64,000 nucleotides of DNA from Sphingomonas arvum (lineage in GTDB: Bacteria; Pseudomonadota; Alphaproteobacteria; Sphingomonadales; Sphingomonadaceae). The notes under the pieces were generated by a model. That model was not told the origin of the DNA. It made no database searches and was given only the letters and a program-made list of their open reading frames with translations. A program made the position numbers and the translations under genes. Of this stretch, positions 1-9,258 are shown piece by piece. Numbering within the stretch: position 1 is the stretch's first letter; the number at the start of each line of letters is the position of its first letter. The stretch covers positions 992,001 to 1,056,000 of the forward strand of contig NZ_JAPDOB010000001.1 in assembly GCF_026013565.1 (NCBI RefSeq), written 5' to 3'.

Positions 1-390
1 GGTGCGGCCCGCAAGGTCGATGAAGAAGCTGCGTGCAATTGCCTCATCGAAGGCCAGGCGCGGTGGAAGCTGGACTAGCAGGAGGGCGAGCTTGTCGCCG
101 AGTAGCGCAACTTGATCCAGGAAAGGGGACAGGAGGTCCGCGCAGCCCGCAAGTTGGCGCTCGTGGGTGATGATCTTCGGCAGCTTAACGGAAAAGCGGA
201 AGTCGTCCGGCACGCTGTTCCCCCACTTCTCCCATGTGGATTGCCGGTGGGGCCGGTGAAAGCTGCTGTTGATCTCGGCACAGCGGAATACCGTTCCGTA
301 ACGCTCCAGCCCCGAGCCGTCTGCTGGAAACGCGTCGGCGCGATCCTTGGCGATGCTCCAGCCGGCAGTGCCGATGCGGAGGTCGGCCAC
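1..390 (-). CDS. DUF72 (YecE-like) family protein, 3' part cut by window edge
   Basis: Reading leftward from a GTG at 390 gives 130 uninterrupted codons that run off the window, so the C-terminal half is missing. The N-terminus reads VADLRIGTAGWSI, and later segments include EINSSFHR, a tryptophan-rich WEKWGNSVP stretch, and FSVKLPKIITHE followed by LLVQLPP. These are typical strand ends of the DUF72/YecE TIM-barrel family, usually 240-300 residues. The biochemical function of the family is not established. The start lies 3 nt beyond the stop of the MaoC gene upstream, so the two are probably co-transcribed. The GTG start is preferred because the family consensus begins directly after it. Confidence 0.85.
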   Translation of the reverse strand, partial: MADLRIGTAGWSIAKDRADAFPADGSGLERYGTVFRCAEINSSFHRPHRQSTWEKWGNSVPDDFRFSVKLPKIITHERQLAGCADLLSPFLDQVALLGDKLALLLVQLPPRLAFDEAIARSFFIDLAGRT

Positions 391-393
391 CGG

Positions 394-843
394 TCAGATC
401 CTCGGGCGACGGCGGATCAGGACGATGCTGGTGAAGGTAAGGACATCGACGCCGCCCTGGTTTGTCACGCGGGTGCGAGTGCGGAAGCTGCCGAGATCGG
501 GCTTGGAACGGGAAGGGGTCTTGTCGAGGATCGTTGACCGTACGGTTAGGGTATCCCCCGGATACACCGGCTTCAGCCAGCGCAGCTCGTCAAGCCCCGG
601 GGAGCCGAGGCCCGCCTGCTCCTCATGGACGACCGCGCGGGCGATCACGCCCATTGCAAGGGCGCAGGTGTGCCAGCCACTTGCAGCGAGGCGACCGAAG
701 TGCGTCCGTGCGGCGGCTTCGTCGGAGAGGTGGAAGGGCTGGGGATCATACTTGCGCGCGAAGTCGATCACCTCGTCGCGGGTGACAGTGACGCTGCCGT
801 AGGTGCGTTCCTCGCCGAGCGGCAAGTCTTCGAAGTAGATCAT
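394..843 (-). CDS. MaoC-like (R)-hydratase family protein
   Basis: 149 residues, full length for a single hot-dog-fold MaoC hydratase. The sequence begins MIYFEDLPLGEE and contains the block YDPQPFHLSDEAA with FGRLAASGWHT shortly after. This carries the Asp/His catalytic pair of enoyl-CoA hydratase 2-like enzymes (around residues 39-44) and the substrate-tunnel segment. Such proteins hydrate enoyl-CoA or related thioesters in the cytoplasm; the substrate cannot be read here. A longer in-frame reading exists upstream, but it has no family similarity and would overlap ychF, so the ATG at 843 is chosen. It follows ychF on the same strand and precedes the DUF72 gene by 3 nt. Confidence 0.9.
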   Translation of the reverse strand: MIYFEDLPLGEERTYGSVTVTRDEVIDFARKYDPQPFHLSDEAAARTHFGRLAASGWHTCALAMGVIARAVVHEEQAGLGSPGLDELRWLKPVYPGDTLTVRSTILDKTPSRSKPDLGSFRTRTRVTNQGGVDVLTFTSIVLIRRRPRI

Positions 844-955
844 GGAGCGACCATGCGAGCGGCTGTCACGGGAGTAAATCCCATGACGTTGGTCGCAGTG
901 AAGCAGGCGACCCGGTGTTCCGCATCTCTCGCCAAACGCCGTTCCGCCCGGTGCT

Positions 956-2056
956 TCAGACGTTGAACTTGAAGTGCATGACGTCACCGTCCTGCACGAC
1001 ATATTCCTTACCCTCCTGGCGGAGCTTGCCGGCATCACGAGCGCCGCTTTCGCCATTCAGCGCAACATAATCATCGAAGGCGATGGTCTCGGCGCGGATG
1101 AACCCGCGTTCGAAGTCGGAGTGGATGGCGCCTGCCGCCTGTGGCGCCTTGGCGCCTTTCTCCACCGTCCAGGCGCGGGCTTCCTTTGGACCGACCGTGA
1201 AGAAGGTGATGAGGTGCAGCAGGTCGTAGCCCGCGCGGATGACGCGAGCGAGACCGGTCTCGTGCAGGCCCATCTCCTCTAGGAAGGCGAGCCGTTCGTC
1301 CATGTCCATGCCGATGAGGTCGGCTTCAATGGCCGCGGACACCACCACCGCGTTGGCGCCTTCGGCCTTGGCCTTATTGAAGACGGCGTTCGATAGCTCA
1401 TTGCCGTTCGCCGCGTCGTCCTCGTTGACGTTGCAGACGTAGAGGATTGGCTTGGCGGTGATCAGCTGCGCCTGGGAGAAGACGCGGGCTTCCTCGTCGT
1501 CCTTGGGCTGGGTCAGGCGGGCGGGCTTGCCCTCACGCAGCAGTTCCAGCGCCTGGCCGAGGACTGAAGCCGCAATCTTGCTTTCCTTGTCGCCCTGCTG
1601 GCCGCGCTTGACGAGGTTAGGGACCCGCTTCTCGAGACTCTCTAGATCCGCGAGCAGCAGCTCGGTCTCGACCGTCTCGGCGTCGGCCAGCGGGTCGACC
1701 TTGTTGGCGACGTGCTGAATGTCGTCGTTCTCGAAGCAGCGCAGCACGTGGACAATGGCGTCCACCTCGCGGATATTCCCGAGGAACTGGTTGCCGAGGC
1801 CTTCGCCCTGGCTGGCGCCCTTCACCAGTCCGGCGATGTCGACGAAGCCCAGCTGTGTGGCGATGATCTTGGCCGAGCCGGCGATAGCCGCGAGCTGATC
1901 AAGGCGCGGATCGGGCACTGCCACCTGGCCGACGTTCGGCTCGATGGTGCAGAAAGGGTAGTTGGCCGCCTGCGCGGCCTGCGTTTCGGTCAGCGCATTG
2001 AAGAGGGTCGATTTGCCGACGTTCGGCAAGCCGACGATGCCGCAGCGGAAGCCCAT
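956..2056 (-). CDS. ychF: Redox-regulated ATPase YchF (OBG-like)
   Basis: 366 residues, the normal length. The P-loop GLPNVGKS is at residues 9-16, a [10 protein letters not shown] switch segment lies near 73, and the usual NKxD specificity motif is replaced by NVNE at 209-212. That substitution is the known hallmark by which YchF prefers ATP over GTP. The C-terminal 80 residues match a TGS-type domain ending [11 protein letters not shown]. YchF binds ribosomes and is linked to translation quality and oxidative-stress responses. Orthologues often sit beside pth and rplY. Here those genes are on the same strand about 3 kb upstream, separated by three unrelated genes. Confidence 0.97.
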   Translation of the reverse strand: MGFRCGIVGLPNVGKSTLFNALTETQAAQAANYPFCTIEPNVGQVAVPDPRLDQLAAIAGSAKIIATQLGFVDIAGLVKGASQGEGLGNQFLGNIREVDAIVHVLRCFENDDIQHVANKVDPLADAETVETELLLADLESLEKRVPNLVKRGQQGDKESKIAASVLGQALELLREGKPARLTQPKDDEEARVFSQAQLITAKPILYVCNVNEDDAANGNELSNAVFNKAKAEGANAVVVSAAIEADLIGMDMDERLAFLEEMGLHETGLARVIRAGYDLLHLITFFTVGPKEARAWTVEKGAKAPQAAGAIHSDFERGFIRAETIAFDDYVALNGESGARDAGKLRQEGKEYVVQDGDVMHFKFNV

Positions 2057-2099
2057 GGATCGTCCTTGGTTTGGGGAGTTCGCGGCGCTCTAGCAGGGA

Positions 2100-2690
2100 T
2101 CAGGCGAAATTGAAGCTGACGGACAGCCGTTCTGCCCTGCCACTGCCAGGCAGGACTTCGTGGCGGAGCCAGCTTTCCCAAAACAGGAGCGTTCCGGCGG
2201 TCGGCTGGATCGTCACGAAGGAACGGAGCGGTTCGGGAGCGTCGGGCAAGCGGGTTGGAGCGGCCATCATCATCGGCAGGCGTGGATCCTCGAAGCGGAT
2301 GGGCCCACTGCCCGTCGGGACTTCGACATAGAGGGTGCCCGACAAGATGCTATGCGGGTGAATATGCGCGCTATGGTGCCCGCCGCAGCGTAGCAGGTTG
2401 ACCCACAAGCTATCGAGCCGCGGCTTCACGTCCCAGGCGAGCTCGCGCGCGAAGGTGGCGGCGTTGCGGGCCAGGGTGCGGGCGAGCGCCGCAAAGACGG
2501 GATCGCGGCGAGGAAGGTCGTCCAGGGAGGCATAGCTTGTATAGCCCTTATAACCATGCTCCCGGCACCAGCGGCGGCCAGCGGCGTCGTCCTCGGCCAA
2601 CGTGCGGATCGAATGGGCGAGTTGGTCGAGCGGGACCGCCGCGTTCAGATCGGACTCGTACAAGGGCGTGACGAACAGGCTGCGGGACAT
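2100..2690 (-). CDS. Putative 2OG-Fe(II) oxygenase (TIGR02466-like)
   Basis: 196 residues with the expected features of the small TIGR02466 group of cupin-like 2-oxoglutarate/iron oxygenases. A HIHPHS cluster (H109, H111, H113) is followed by SGTLYVEVP, then a distal H177 in WLRHEVLPG and R188 in ERLSVSFNF. These would supply the two-histidine iron site and the 2-oxoglutarate-binding arginine. The acidic iron ligand is not obvious, so activity is inferred from family resemblance only and the substrate is unknown. The gene sits 43 nt upstream of ychF in the same direction and could read through into it. Confidence 0.75.
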   Translation of the reverse strand: MSRSLFVTPLYESDLNAAVPLDQLAHSIRTLAEDDAAGRRWCREHGYKGYTSYASLDDLPRRDPVFAALARTLARNAATFARELAWDVKPRLDSLWVNLLRCGGHHSAHIHPHSILSGTLYVEVPTGSGPIRFEDPRLPMMMAAPTRLPDAPEPLRSFVTIQPTAGTLLFWESWLRHEVLPGSGRAERLSVSFNFA

Positions 2691-2711
2691 GCGTCTGCGC
2701 TTACCGAGCGC

Positions 2712-4151
2712 TCAGCGGCGGCGCCACACCTGGATGTCGCCGGTGCGGGTGACCGGGCGGTAATCGCGCATGACGGCGTGGATCGTCGGCTCGCCCAGCA
2801 GCCAAGCGCGCTCGGTGGTCTCGACCAGCACGATGTCCGGACGTTCGCGGCGAACGTCGGCGGCGAACAAGGCGAGGTCCTGATCATACCAGCGGCGGAC
2901 GCCAGGTCGATCCACCCCCACGAAGCGGGCGCCCGCGGCAGTAAAGAGCGCAGCGCGGCTGCCGACCCAGCGGCCGTCCACGTGACGCACGGCCGGATGG
3001 CCGGTGACTAGCTGGCAGCCAAGCGTGATCAGCGTCGGACGGGGAGGGCCGACCCTGCGGATTGCTTCGGCAAGGCCGGGTTGTGGCAGGATGGTGGCGG
3101 TCTGGGAGACCATCGCGGCGGCAAGAACGCCGACGCCTGCACCGATCAAGCGGCGCCGGCTGCGCTCGCCCCGACGGTCGGCCAGCAGGACGATGACGGC
3201 GGCAAAGGCGAGGCCGTAGCCGGGCAACGAATGGTTGGCGTAGACCTTCCATTGGAGCAGGCCGGCAAAGGCAAAGCCGACGCCGCCAAGCAGCCAGGCC
3301 GGCGCAAGGCCGTTGCCGCCATCGGTCCGAAGCAGGATCGCGCTGACGACCAGCACTGCCGGGACGGTCAGCAGCGGGCTGATCAGGAAGTCGGTCCATG
3401 GCGCGTGCATCGGCAGGTAGGTCGCCGACAACATCGGCAGCAGATCGACGAACCCGGGAGCCCACAGGAGAGTGGCGCCCGCATATAGCAAAGGCGGCAC
3501 GCCGGCGGCAGCAAGCGATGGAAAGATTGCTGCCGGCGAGCGCAGGCGGCGGCTGGCCCAGAGTGTGGGCAGGAGCAGGGCAAGCAAGAAGTGCGGCTTG
3601 ATGCAGACGATGAGGCCGGCGCCAAGGCCCGCGAGGATCGCGGTGCGTGGCGCCAAGCGCCCGCGATCCCCGAGCAACGCGATCGCGGCAAGCGTCGGCA
3701 AGGCGATCAGCAGGGCAATGTGCTCCCGCTGGGCGAACAGGCCGCCTGGCAGAATCAGCCCGGTGAAGCCGATCGCGGCGGCAACCGTGACCGGCTGCGG
3801 CGGCTGCGGCAGGCGCGCGGTAATTGCCAGGGTCGCCCGGAGCGACAGCAGCGCGCCGGCGCACATGGCGGCGGCAATAACTGCCTCCGGCCGCACCTTC
3901 AGGAGCTGCGCCAGTCCAACCCAGGGCAGGTAGAGCCAGACGGACGCGGGCGGGTTCACCTCGACGATGTCGACGTACAGGCGCTTGCCGGACAGCACGG
4001 CCTCGCAGACGGTGATCAGCCAGCTGACGTCCGCGTCGAGAGGAATGAACAGGGATTGCAGCATTGCCGCGAAGAGGGCGCAGCCGAGCGCCAGCAGCCA
4101 AGCCGGGCCGCCGCGCGCTTCTTGCCAGGTGGCGTTACCGACCGGAAACAT
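2712..4151 (-). CDS. Polytopic membrane protein, glycosyltransferase-like architecture
   Basis: 479 residues from the ATG at 4151 (MFPVGNATWQ). A signal-anchor-like helix is followed by VSWLITVCEAVLSGKRLYVD, and about ten more hydrophobic segments run to residue 380. A soluble tail of roughly 110 residues rich in Arg, Asp and Val follows. The segment with a luminal D-x-D between the first helices and KRLYVDIVEVNPP recalls lipid-linked-sugar-dependent GT-C glycosyltransferases (PMT/DUF2029-like), but no diagnostic motif settles the family. The longer reading frame upstream of 4151 lacks a plausible start and would run into the divergent gene at 4220. It is 21 nt upstream of the oxygenase-like gene. 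Confidence 0.7.
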   Translation of the reverse strand: MFPVGNATWQEARGGPAWLLALGCALFAAMLQSLFIPLDADVSWLITVCEAVLSGKRLYVDIVEVNPPASVWLYLPWVGLAQLLKVRPEAVIAAAMCAGALLSLRATLAITARLPQPPQPVTVAAAIGFTGLILPGGLFAQREHIALLIALPTLAAIALLGDRGRLAPRTAILAGLGAGLIVCIKPHFLLALLLPTLWASRRLRSPAAIFPSLAAAGVPPLLYAGATLLWAPGFVDLLPMLSATYLPMHAPWTDFLISPLLTVPAVLVVSAILLRTDGGNGLAPAWLLGGVGFAFAGLLQWKVYANHSLPGYGLAFAAVIVLLADRRGERSRRRLIGAGVGVLAAAMVSQTATILPQPGLAEAIRRVGPPRPTLITLGCQLVTGHPAVRHVDGRWVGSRAALFTAAGARFVGVDRPGVRRWYDQDLALFAADVRRERPDIVLVETTERAWLLGEPTIHAVMRDYRPVTRTGDIQVWRRR

Positions 4152-4219
4152 ACGCCCGGCATGCCGAACAAGGTTAAAGAAGCAGTGAAGATTGTCGGTG
4201 GCCCGGCCGTTGGTGCGCG

Positions 4220-5110
4220 ATGACGGACTGGACGACACGTTCGGTGGCATGGGCCAGCGGCGGCCTGCTGGCGCTCAATCCGGCCGACTTCCTGGAGCCA
4301 GCGGGAGAACCGGGCATCGCGGCTCCCAATTCCATGAGCTGGCGGGTCTTCGGCAATCCGGTCAGCATGGCGGTGGGTGGCGTTGCCGCGGTGCTGCTGG
4401 AATTGGGCGAACCGCGGGTGCGGGCAGGCGTTTGGGACCATAGCAGCTTCCGCACCGATCCGGCCGGGCGCATCCGGCGGACGGCGTACGGAGCAATGCT
4501 GACGGTGTTCGCAGCTGAGAGCCGCTTTGCGGCTTATGCCAGCCGCGTGAACGCCATCCATGCTGCCGTGGCGGGAGCAGCAGACGACGGCCGCCGCTAT
4601 CGGGCGAGCGAACCGGACCTGCTTCGCTGGGTTCAGACAACGGCCGCATTCGGCTTCGTCGAGGCTTACGAGCAGCTGGTGGAGCCGCTCGGCCCGGGTC
4701 AACGCGATCAGTTTTGCGCCGAGGCGGCGGTCGGCGCCCGTTACTATGGCGTGACGGAGCCACCGGAAACCGCGGCGAGCATGCGGGCGCTGATCGCGAC
4801 TTCCGTGCCGCAGCTGACGCCGTCGCCAGTGCTGGGCGAGTTCCTGGCCATAATGCGCAACGCGCCAATCTTGCCAAGCGCCGTGCGGCGCCTGCAACCG
4901 GCGCTGGTGCGGGCCGCGCTCGGACTGGTCGGGCCGGAGGCGCTGGCGGCGATGACGCTGGACGGGGAGGCGCAGTGGACAGCGGGCGAGCGGCGATGGT
5001 GGCGGAGGCTGGCGCGGGTGGCGGAAGTCGTGCCGCGACCGGGCGACCCGCGACGGATGGCCCGGCGGCGGCTCAGTCGTCCTGCAGTCGCCGGGCGACC
5101 TCGCTCATGA
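4220..5110 (+). CDS. Oxygenase MpaB-like (DUF2236) family protein
   Basis: 296 residues. The block DHSSFRTDPAGRIRRTAYGAM near residues 73-93 and the preceding WRVFGNPVSMAVGG match the DUF2236 / latex-clearing-protein / MpaB fold, a b-type-haem or metal-dependent oxygenase family. Members cleave C=C bonds or act on lipids; the substrate here is unknown. The gene is divergent from the membrane protein (69 nt apart) and its 3' end overlaps the 3' end of pth by 38 nt, tail to tail. The C-terminal 25 residues are very Arg-rich and may simply be read through the overlap. I am confident of the family, not of the activity. Confidence 0.8.
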   Translation: MTDWTTRSVAWASGGLLALNPADFLEPAGEPGIAAPNSMSWRVFGNPVSMAVGGVAAVLLELGEPRVRAGVWDHSSFRTDPAGRIRRTAYGAMLTVFAAESRFAAYASRVNAIHAAVAGAADDGRRYRASEPDLLRWVQTTAAFGFVEAYEQLVEPLGPGQRDQFCAEAAVGARYYGVTEPPETAASMRALIATSVPQLTPSPVLGEFLAIMRNAPILPSAVRRLQPALVRAALGLVGPEALAAMTLDGEAQWTAGERRWWRRLARVAEVVPRPGDPRRMARRRLSRPAVAGRPRS

Positions 5111-5645
5111 AGCGGACGTCGTCGCCGTCGGCCAGCCATTCGGCCTCGGCCGAAAGTGCACCGAGGAGGTCGGACAACGGCTCCATCTCGCTCTTGGCGT
5201 AGTTGCCCAGCACGTGCGGGGTGACCTTGTCCTTGTGGCCGGGGTGGCCGATCCCGATGCGAACGCGGCGAAAGTCGGGACCGAGGGCGGCATTGATTGA
5301 CCGAAGGCCGTTGTGGCCGGCGAGGCCGCCACCGACCCGCACCTTGACCTTGAACGGCGCAAGGTCGAGCTCGTCATGGAAGACCGTGAGTGCTTCTTCG
5401 TCGAGCTTGAAGAAGCGCAGCGCCTGCTGAACCGCGTCGCCGCTGTCGTTCATGAAGGTCTGCGGTTTGACCAGCAGCAAGCGGTTGCGGCCGATGCGGC
5501 CTTCGCTGACCAGGCTGCGAAATTTCTTCTGCCAAGGGCCGAAGCGATGAACTTCCGCCAGCGCGTCCATTGCCATGAACCCGACATTGTGCCGGTGCAG
5601 CGCATATTGCGCGCCGGGATTACCGAGGCCGGTCCAAATCTGCAT
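5073..5645 (-). CDS. pth: Peptidyl-tRNA hydrolase
   Basis: 190 residues, full length. The N-terminus WTGLGNPGAQY is followed by HRHNVGF, with H19 equivalent to the catalytic histidine of bacterial Pth. FMNDSG carries the substrate-binding Asn, and FHDELDL the Asp that orients the histidine. The enzyme frees tRNA from prematurely released peptidyl-tRNA in the cytosol and is normally essential. It lies 42 nt downstream of rplY, the usual bacterial order, with a strong hairpin between the two. Its 3' end overlaps the convergent MpaB-like gene by 38 nt. Confidence 0.97.
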   Translation of the reverse strand: MQIWTGLGNPGAQYALHRHNVGFMAMDALAEVHRFGPWQKKFRSLVSEGRIGRNRLLLVKPQTFMNDSGDAVQQALRFFKLDEEALTVFHDELDLAPFKVKVRVGGGLAGHNGLRSINAALGPDFRRVRIGIGHPGHKDKVTPHVLGNYAKSEMEPLSDLLGALSAEAEWLADGDDVRFMSEVARRLQDD

Positions 5646-5651
5646 GGGAAG

Positions 5652-5677
5652 CTCCCCTCCCGCGAACGGGAGGGGAG
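5652..5677 (-). terminator. Perfect 11-bp hairpin with UUCG loop between rplY and pth
   Basis: Two 11-base arms (5652-5662 and 5667-5677) are perfectly complementary around a four-base loop. On the transcribed (minus) strand the loop reads TTCG, an exceptionally stable tetraloop. It lies 10 nt after the rplY stop and 6 nt before the pth start region. No T-run follows, so it may act as an RNA-processing or attenuating element rather than a full intrinsic terminator, letting pth be expressed below rplY. Confidence 0.6.
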
Positions 5678-5687
5678 GGCAAGGTCG

Positions 5688-6320
5688 TTATTCGTCGCCG
5701 ACGGTCGGGACGTCGCCCGCCGCGGTGTCCGTGTCGCCCTCGTCGCTCTTGAGCGCGCTGGGAGCAACCACGGTGGCAATGGTGAAGTCGCGATCGGTGA
5801 TCGCGCTTTCCACGCCCTGCGGCAGCTGGACGGCCGAAATGTGCAGGCTGTCGCCGATGTCGAGGCCGGCCAGGCTGATGTGGATCTCGTCCGGAATCTC
5901 GGCCGCGTCGCAGGTCAGCTCGAGCTCGTGACGGACGACGTTGAGCACGCCACCGCGCGAAAGGCCGGGGCTGTCGTCCTCGCCGTCGAAGCGAACGGGC
6001 ACGGCCACCGTAACCTTGCTGTGCTCACCGATGCGAAGGAAGTCCACATGGCTCGGTCGGCTGGTGACCGGGTGGAATTGCACGTCCTTGGGCAAGGTCC
6101 GGACCTGCTGGCCGCCGGCGTCGATCATGACCACGGAGTTCATGAAGTGACCCGTCGACAGCATCTTGGCGAGAAGCTTCTCCTCCACATGGATGCTCAG
6201 CGGTTCCTGGTTGTTGCCGTAGACCACGGCGGGCACCCGACCTTCGTTGCGCAGTGCCCGGGAGGCTCCCTTGCCAGCCCGGTCACGCGTCTCGGCGGGC
6301 AGCGTCAGCTGTTCGCTCAT
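5688..6320 (-). CDS. rplY: 50S ribosomal protein L25 / general stress protein Ctc
   Basis: 210 residues, matching the long two-domain Ctc form rather than the 94-residue E. coli L25. The N-terminal domain contains [20 protein letters not shown], the 5S-rRNA-binding signature. The C-terminal beta domain (residues 100-185) contains [19 protein letters not shown]. An acidic tail ends the protein. It binds 5S rRNA in the large subunit. It is first in the rplY-pth unit, and the 120 nt upstream up to the TraB-like gene presumably hold its promoter, although no clear -35/-10 pair could be picked out. Confidence 0.95.
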   Translation of the reverse strand: MSEQLTLPAETRDRAGKGASRALRNEGRVPAVVYGNNQEPLSIHVEEKLLAKMLSTGHFMNSVVMIDAGGQQVRTLPKDVQFHPVTSRPSHVDFLRIGEHSKVTVAVPVRFDGEDDSPGLSRGGVLNVVRHELELTCDAAEIPDEIHISLAGLDIGDSLHISAVQLPQGVESAITDRDFTIATVVAPSALKSDEGDTDTAAGDVPTVGDE

Positions 6321-6440
6321 GCGTGCAATTCCTTAGAATAAGAGTGTGTCTTGCGCCCCACGCCTCCAGGGATGACCATGAGGAGCGGCCGCGCGCATAG
6401 CGGACGGTGCGGGCGAAAGCAAATAAGCGGCAGTGCCCTG

Positions 6441-7307
6441 TCAGTTAATCCGGGCAGTGCGGATGCCGGCGGCGGCGAGCTGCGCCTGAACGCTGTCGCT
6501 GCCGACGAGGTGGCCGGTGCCGACCGCGACGAAGACGGTGCCGGGCTGCTTCAGCCGTTCCCTGATCCAGTGGGCCCAGTTGGCGTTCCGCTCCCGGAAC
6601 AGGATGCGGTAGGTGCGTGGGCTCTGCGCGTTCATGGCGCCGACCACTGCCTCGAAGGTGCGCGGGTCGCCGCTGGTCCAGGCAGTCAGCATCTGGCGCA
6701 TCAGGGCGGTGACGGCAGGGTCGGCCCGCTGTGTATCGGCGCTGGTGCCGGGCGGCGGTCCGGGCAGGCGATCGTACATCGCCAGCTGCTCCTCGAACTG
6801 TTCAAGCCCGACGACCGGCTTGCCGGCAGCATTGGCGGCGCGCTGGAGCACGGAGTCGGCGCCGTCCGCCGTGGACAGGCCTGCACTGCGGGCGGCGGTC
6901 ATGCCGACGCGGGCGCCGGTTAGTCCGGTGCTGACCGGCTGCGCCGGTTGGTGCGTCTGGCGGAAGCGCAGGAGGGCCGCGCGGATCGCCTCCGGGCTGT
7001 CGGGAATGACGGTTTCGAGGACCAGTTCGTCTGAGCGGTCGAAGGCGGTTTTCACGGCCTGGCCGAACCACGGTGTTTGACGGCTCAGCGCGTGGAACGT
7101 GCCGAACAGGTAGATGAGGGTGTCGCCGTCGCCGACCACCCACAGGGCGGGGCGAGCGGGTGCTGCGGCCGCCGAGAGTGGCAGTGTGGGAGCGCTGGTC
7201 GCGCCCACCGGAGCCACTGCCAGGCTGGCCGCAAGGCTAGCCGCAAGACCGAACTTACCAGTTCTCCGGACGCGGTCGCGCCGGAGGCTCCACAAGCCCA
7301 TCGCCAT
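6441..7307 (-). CDS. TraB/GumN family protein (copy 1)
   Basis: 288 residues. After an N-terminal hydrophobic segment (about residues 20-38, a probable signal peptide) comes LWVVGDGDTLIYLFGTFHAL. The C-terminus has VFVAVGTGHLVGSDSVQ followed by the typical last helix-strand. These two glycine/histidine blocks define the TraB/PrgY/GumN superfamily, predicted metal-dependent proteases or hydrolases. GumN itself is in the xanthan cluster but has no proven role. It is immediately downstream (85 nt) of a second, homologous gene in the same orientation, indicating tandem duplication. A twin-arginine-like start is absent, so Sec export is assumed. Confidence 0.85.
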   Translation of the reverse strand: MAMGLWSLRRDRVRRTGKFGLAASLAASLAVAPVGATSAPTLPLSAAAAPARPALWVVGDGDTLIYLFGTFHALSRQTPWFGQAVKTAFDRSDELVLETVIPDSPEAIRAALLRFRQTHQPAQPVSTGLTGARVGMTAARSAGLSTADGADSVLQRAANAAGKPVVGLEQFEEQLAMYDRLPGPPPGTSADTQRADPAVTALMRQMLTAWTSGDPRTFEAVVGAMNAQSPRTYRILFRERNANWAHWIRERLKQPGTVFVAVGTGHLVGSDSVQAQLAAAGIRTARIN

Positions 7308-7392
7308 GTATGCGACCCCCCAGCCGCGTTGTCAGGAGGGGAGTGTCCGTGCGCTGGGGAGGCCTGTCAAGCGGCTGAAAAGCGGCAGTGAA

Positions 7393-8307
7393 TTATTGAA
7401 CTCGAGTGACCTTCAGGCCGCGCTTTTCGAGCAGGTCGAGGACCGAGCCGGAACCGGCAAGGTGGCCGGCGCCGACCGCTACCATGACGGTCCCGGGCTG
7501 GGCCATGCGGCGCTCGATCCACCCGGCCCAGTTGCGGTTACGCTGGGTCAGCAGCGCGTCCTTGAGCGGCGGCGAGCTCGCCATCTCCTCGTTGAAGCTG
7601 CGCGCGATGGCGCCCACGTCCCCGCGCGACCAGCTGGCCAGCATGGCGTCGAACTGCTTGCGCGCACCGGCCGGGTCATCGAGCGCAGACAGCAGCAGGT
7701 CGCGCTGCGCTTGCTCGGGCAGGCGGTCGAAGAAGCCGAGCTGCTCGGCGTTGGTTTCCAGTTGTCCGATCGGCTTGCCGGAACCCTTGAAGCTGTTCCG
7801 CAGCGTGGTTTCCACACCCTCCTCACCTTCGAGGCCGAACGACTTGAATTGGGTGCCCAGCAGGGTCACGGCCGCGGCCCAAGTCTCCATCCGGTCGAAC
7901 ACGGCGGCGGGGTAGCCGGAGGTGCGGATCGCGGCGTCCAGCGCAGCGCGCTTCTCGGCGGGCACCCGGCTGGCGAGGGGGGGCAGGTTGGCGCCCAGAC
8001 CAAGCTGCGCCATCGCCTGCGCGAGCGGAGCGGGGTTCGCCGGATCGATGATGGTCTCCACCACTAGGCCGTTCGCCCGATTAACGGCGTCGTCGAACTT
8101 GGCGGTGCGCCACTGATATTGCTGGGGCAGCAGGTGAATGGTGCCGAACAGGTAAATGGTCGTGTCCTTGTCGGCCACCTGCCACAGGGCCGGGCGGGGC
8201 GCGGGGCCGGACGAAGCGGCGGTGGTCGCTGCCGAGCTGCACCCAGCGGCGGTGGTGGCGATGCCGAGCGCAACGGCGGCGCGGCGAAGGATATTGAGCA
8301 GACGCAT
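7393..8307 (-). CDS. TraB/GumN family lipoprotein (copy 2)
   Basis: 304 residues from the ATG at 8307. The N-terminus has a signal peptide ending TAAGCSS, a lipobox with Cys22 as acylation site, so it is probably a membrane-anchored periplasmic lipoprotein. Family blocks are [13 protein letters not shown] near residue 50 and [15 protein letters not shown] near the C-terminus. The open frame continues far upstream on this strand through the opposite-strand glyQ gene, but that extension has no coding signature. It is paralogous to the next gene downstream and divergent from glyQ, with 87 nt between starts. Confidence 0.87.
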   Translation of the reverse strand: MRLLNILRRAAVALGIATTAAGCSSAATTAASSGPAPRPALWQVADKDTTIYLFGTIHLLPQQYQWRTAKFDDAVNRANGLVVETIIDPANPAPLAQAMAQLGLGANLPPLASRVPAEKRAALDAAIRTSGYPAAVFDRMETWAAAVTLLGTQFKSFGLEGEEGVETTLRNSFKGSGKPIGQLETNAEQLGFFDRLPEQAQRDLLLSALDDPAGARKQFDAMLASWSRGDVGAIARSFNEEMASSPPLKDALLTQRNRNWAGWIERRMAQPGTVMVAVGAGHLAGSGSVLDLLEKRGLKVTRVQ

Positions 8308-8394
8308 GCATGTCTCCGTGGCCCGGGGGCTGTTAACGAAGCATGTAGGGGCGGCTTGGCAATCGGGGAAGCGGGTGCCAAAGCCCGCGCCGAT

Positions 8395-9258
8395 ATGAGC
8401 GCGCTGAGCTTCCAGGACCTGATCCTCACCTTGCACCGCTACTGGTCGGACCGCGGCTGCCTGATCCTGCAGCCGTACGACATGGAGATGGGGGCGGGGA
8501 CCTTCCATCCGGCCACCGTGCTGCGGGCGCTGGGGCCGGAGCCGTGGAAGGCGGCATTCGTGCAGCCGTGCCGGCGGCCGACGGACGGGCGCTATGGCGA
8601 CAACCCGAACAGACTGGGGCATTATTACCAGTATCAGGTGATCCTGAAGCCGAGCCCGGCCGACCTCCAGCAATTGTACCTCGACAGCCTTCAGGCGATC
8701 GGGGTGGACCTGCTCAAGCACGACATCCGCTTCGTCGAAGACGATTGGGAAAGCCCGACGCTGGGTGCCTGGGGCCTCGGCTGGGAAGTGTGGTGCGACG
8801 GGATGGAGGTGACCCAGTTCACCTACTTCCAGCAGGTCGGCGGGTTCGACTGCCTGCCGGTTGCGGGCGAGCTGACCTACGGGCTGGAGCGGCTGGCCAT
8901 GTACATCCAGGGCGTCGACAACGTGTACGACCTCCGGTTCAACGATGCGGGCGTCAGCTATGGCGACGTATTCCTGGAGAACGAGCGGCAGATGAGCCGC
9001 TGGAACTTCGAAGTGGCGAACACGGACGCACTGTTCGACGCCTTTCGCAAGGCCGCCGCGGAGTGCGAGAACTGCTTGGCGAACGGGCTGGCGATCCCGG
9101 CCTATGAGCAGGCGATCAAGGCGAGCCACATCTTCAATACGCTGCAAGCGCGCGGGGTGATCTCGGTGGCGGAGCGGCAGGCCTATATCGGGCGGGTGCG
9201 CGACCTGGCCAAGGGCGCGTGCGCCAAATGGCTGGAGTGCCGGGAGGTGGCAGCATGA
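8395..9258 (+). CDS. glyQ: Glycine--tRNA ligase alpha subunit
   Basis: 287 residues, the normal length. It begins [13 protein letters not shown] and contains [24 protein letters not shown] split across residues 15-40, plus [22 protein letters not shown], a class II synthetase motif 2 region. With the beta subunit it forms the bacterial alpha2beta2 glycyl-tRNA synthetase that charges tRNA-Gly with glycine and ATP. Its stop overlaps the start of glyS (ATGA, 9255-9258), implying translational coupling. An open extension upstream to 8119 is rejected because homology begins exactly at this ATG. Confidence 0.97.
   Translation: MSALSFQDLILTLHRYWSDRGCLILQPYDMEMGAGTFHPATVLRALGPEPWKAAFVQPCRRPTDGRYGDNPNRLGHYYQYQVILKPSPADLQQLYLDSLQAIGVDLLKHDIRFVEDDWESPTLGAWGLGWEVWCDGMEVTQFTYFQQVGGFDCLPVAGELTYGLERLAMYIQGVDNVYDLRFNDAGVSYGDVFLENERQMSRWNFEVANTDALFDAFRKAAAECENCLANGLAIPAYEQAIKASHIFNTLQARGVISVAERQAYIGRVRDLAKGACAKWLECREVAA

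Noticed and set aside
8308-9147. Long open frame on the minus strand extending the second TraB/GumN gene through glyQ
   Set aside because: It is antisense to the well-conserved glyQ, has no family similarity, and a clear lipoprotein start exists at 8307. GC-rich genes commonly leave long open antisense frames.
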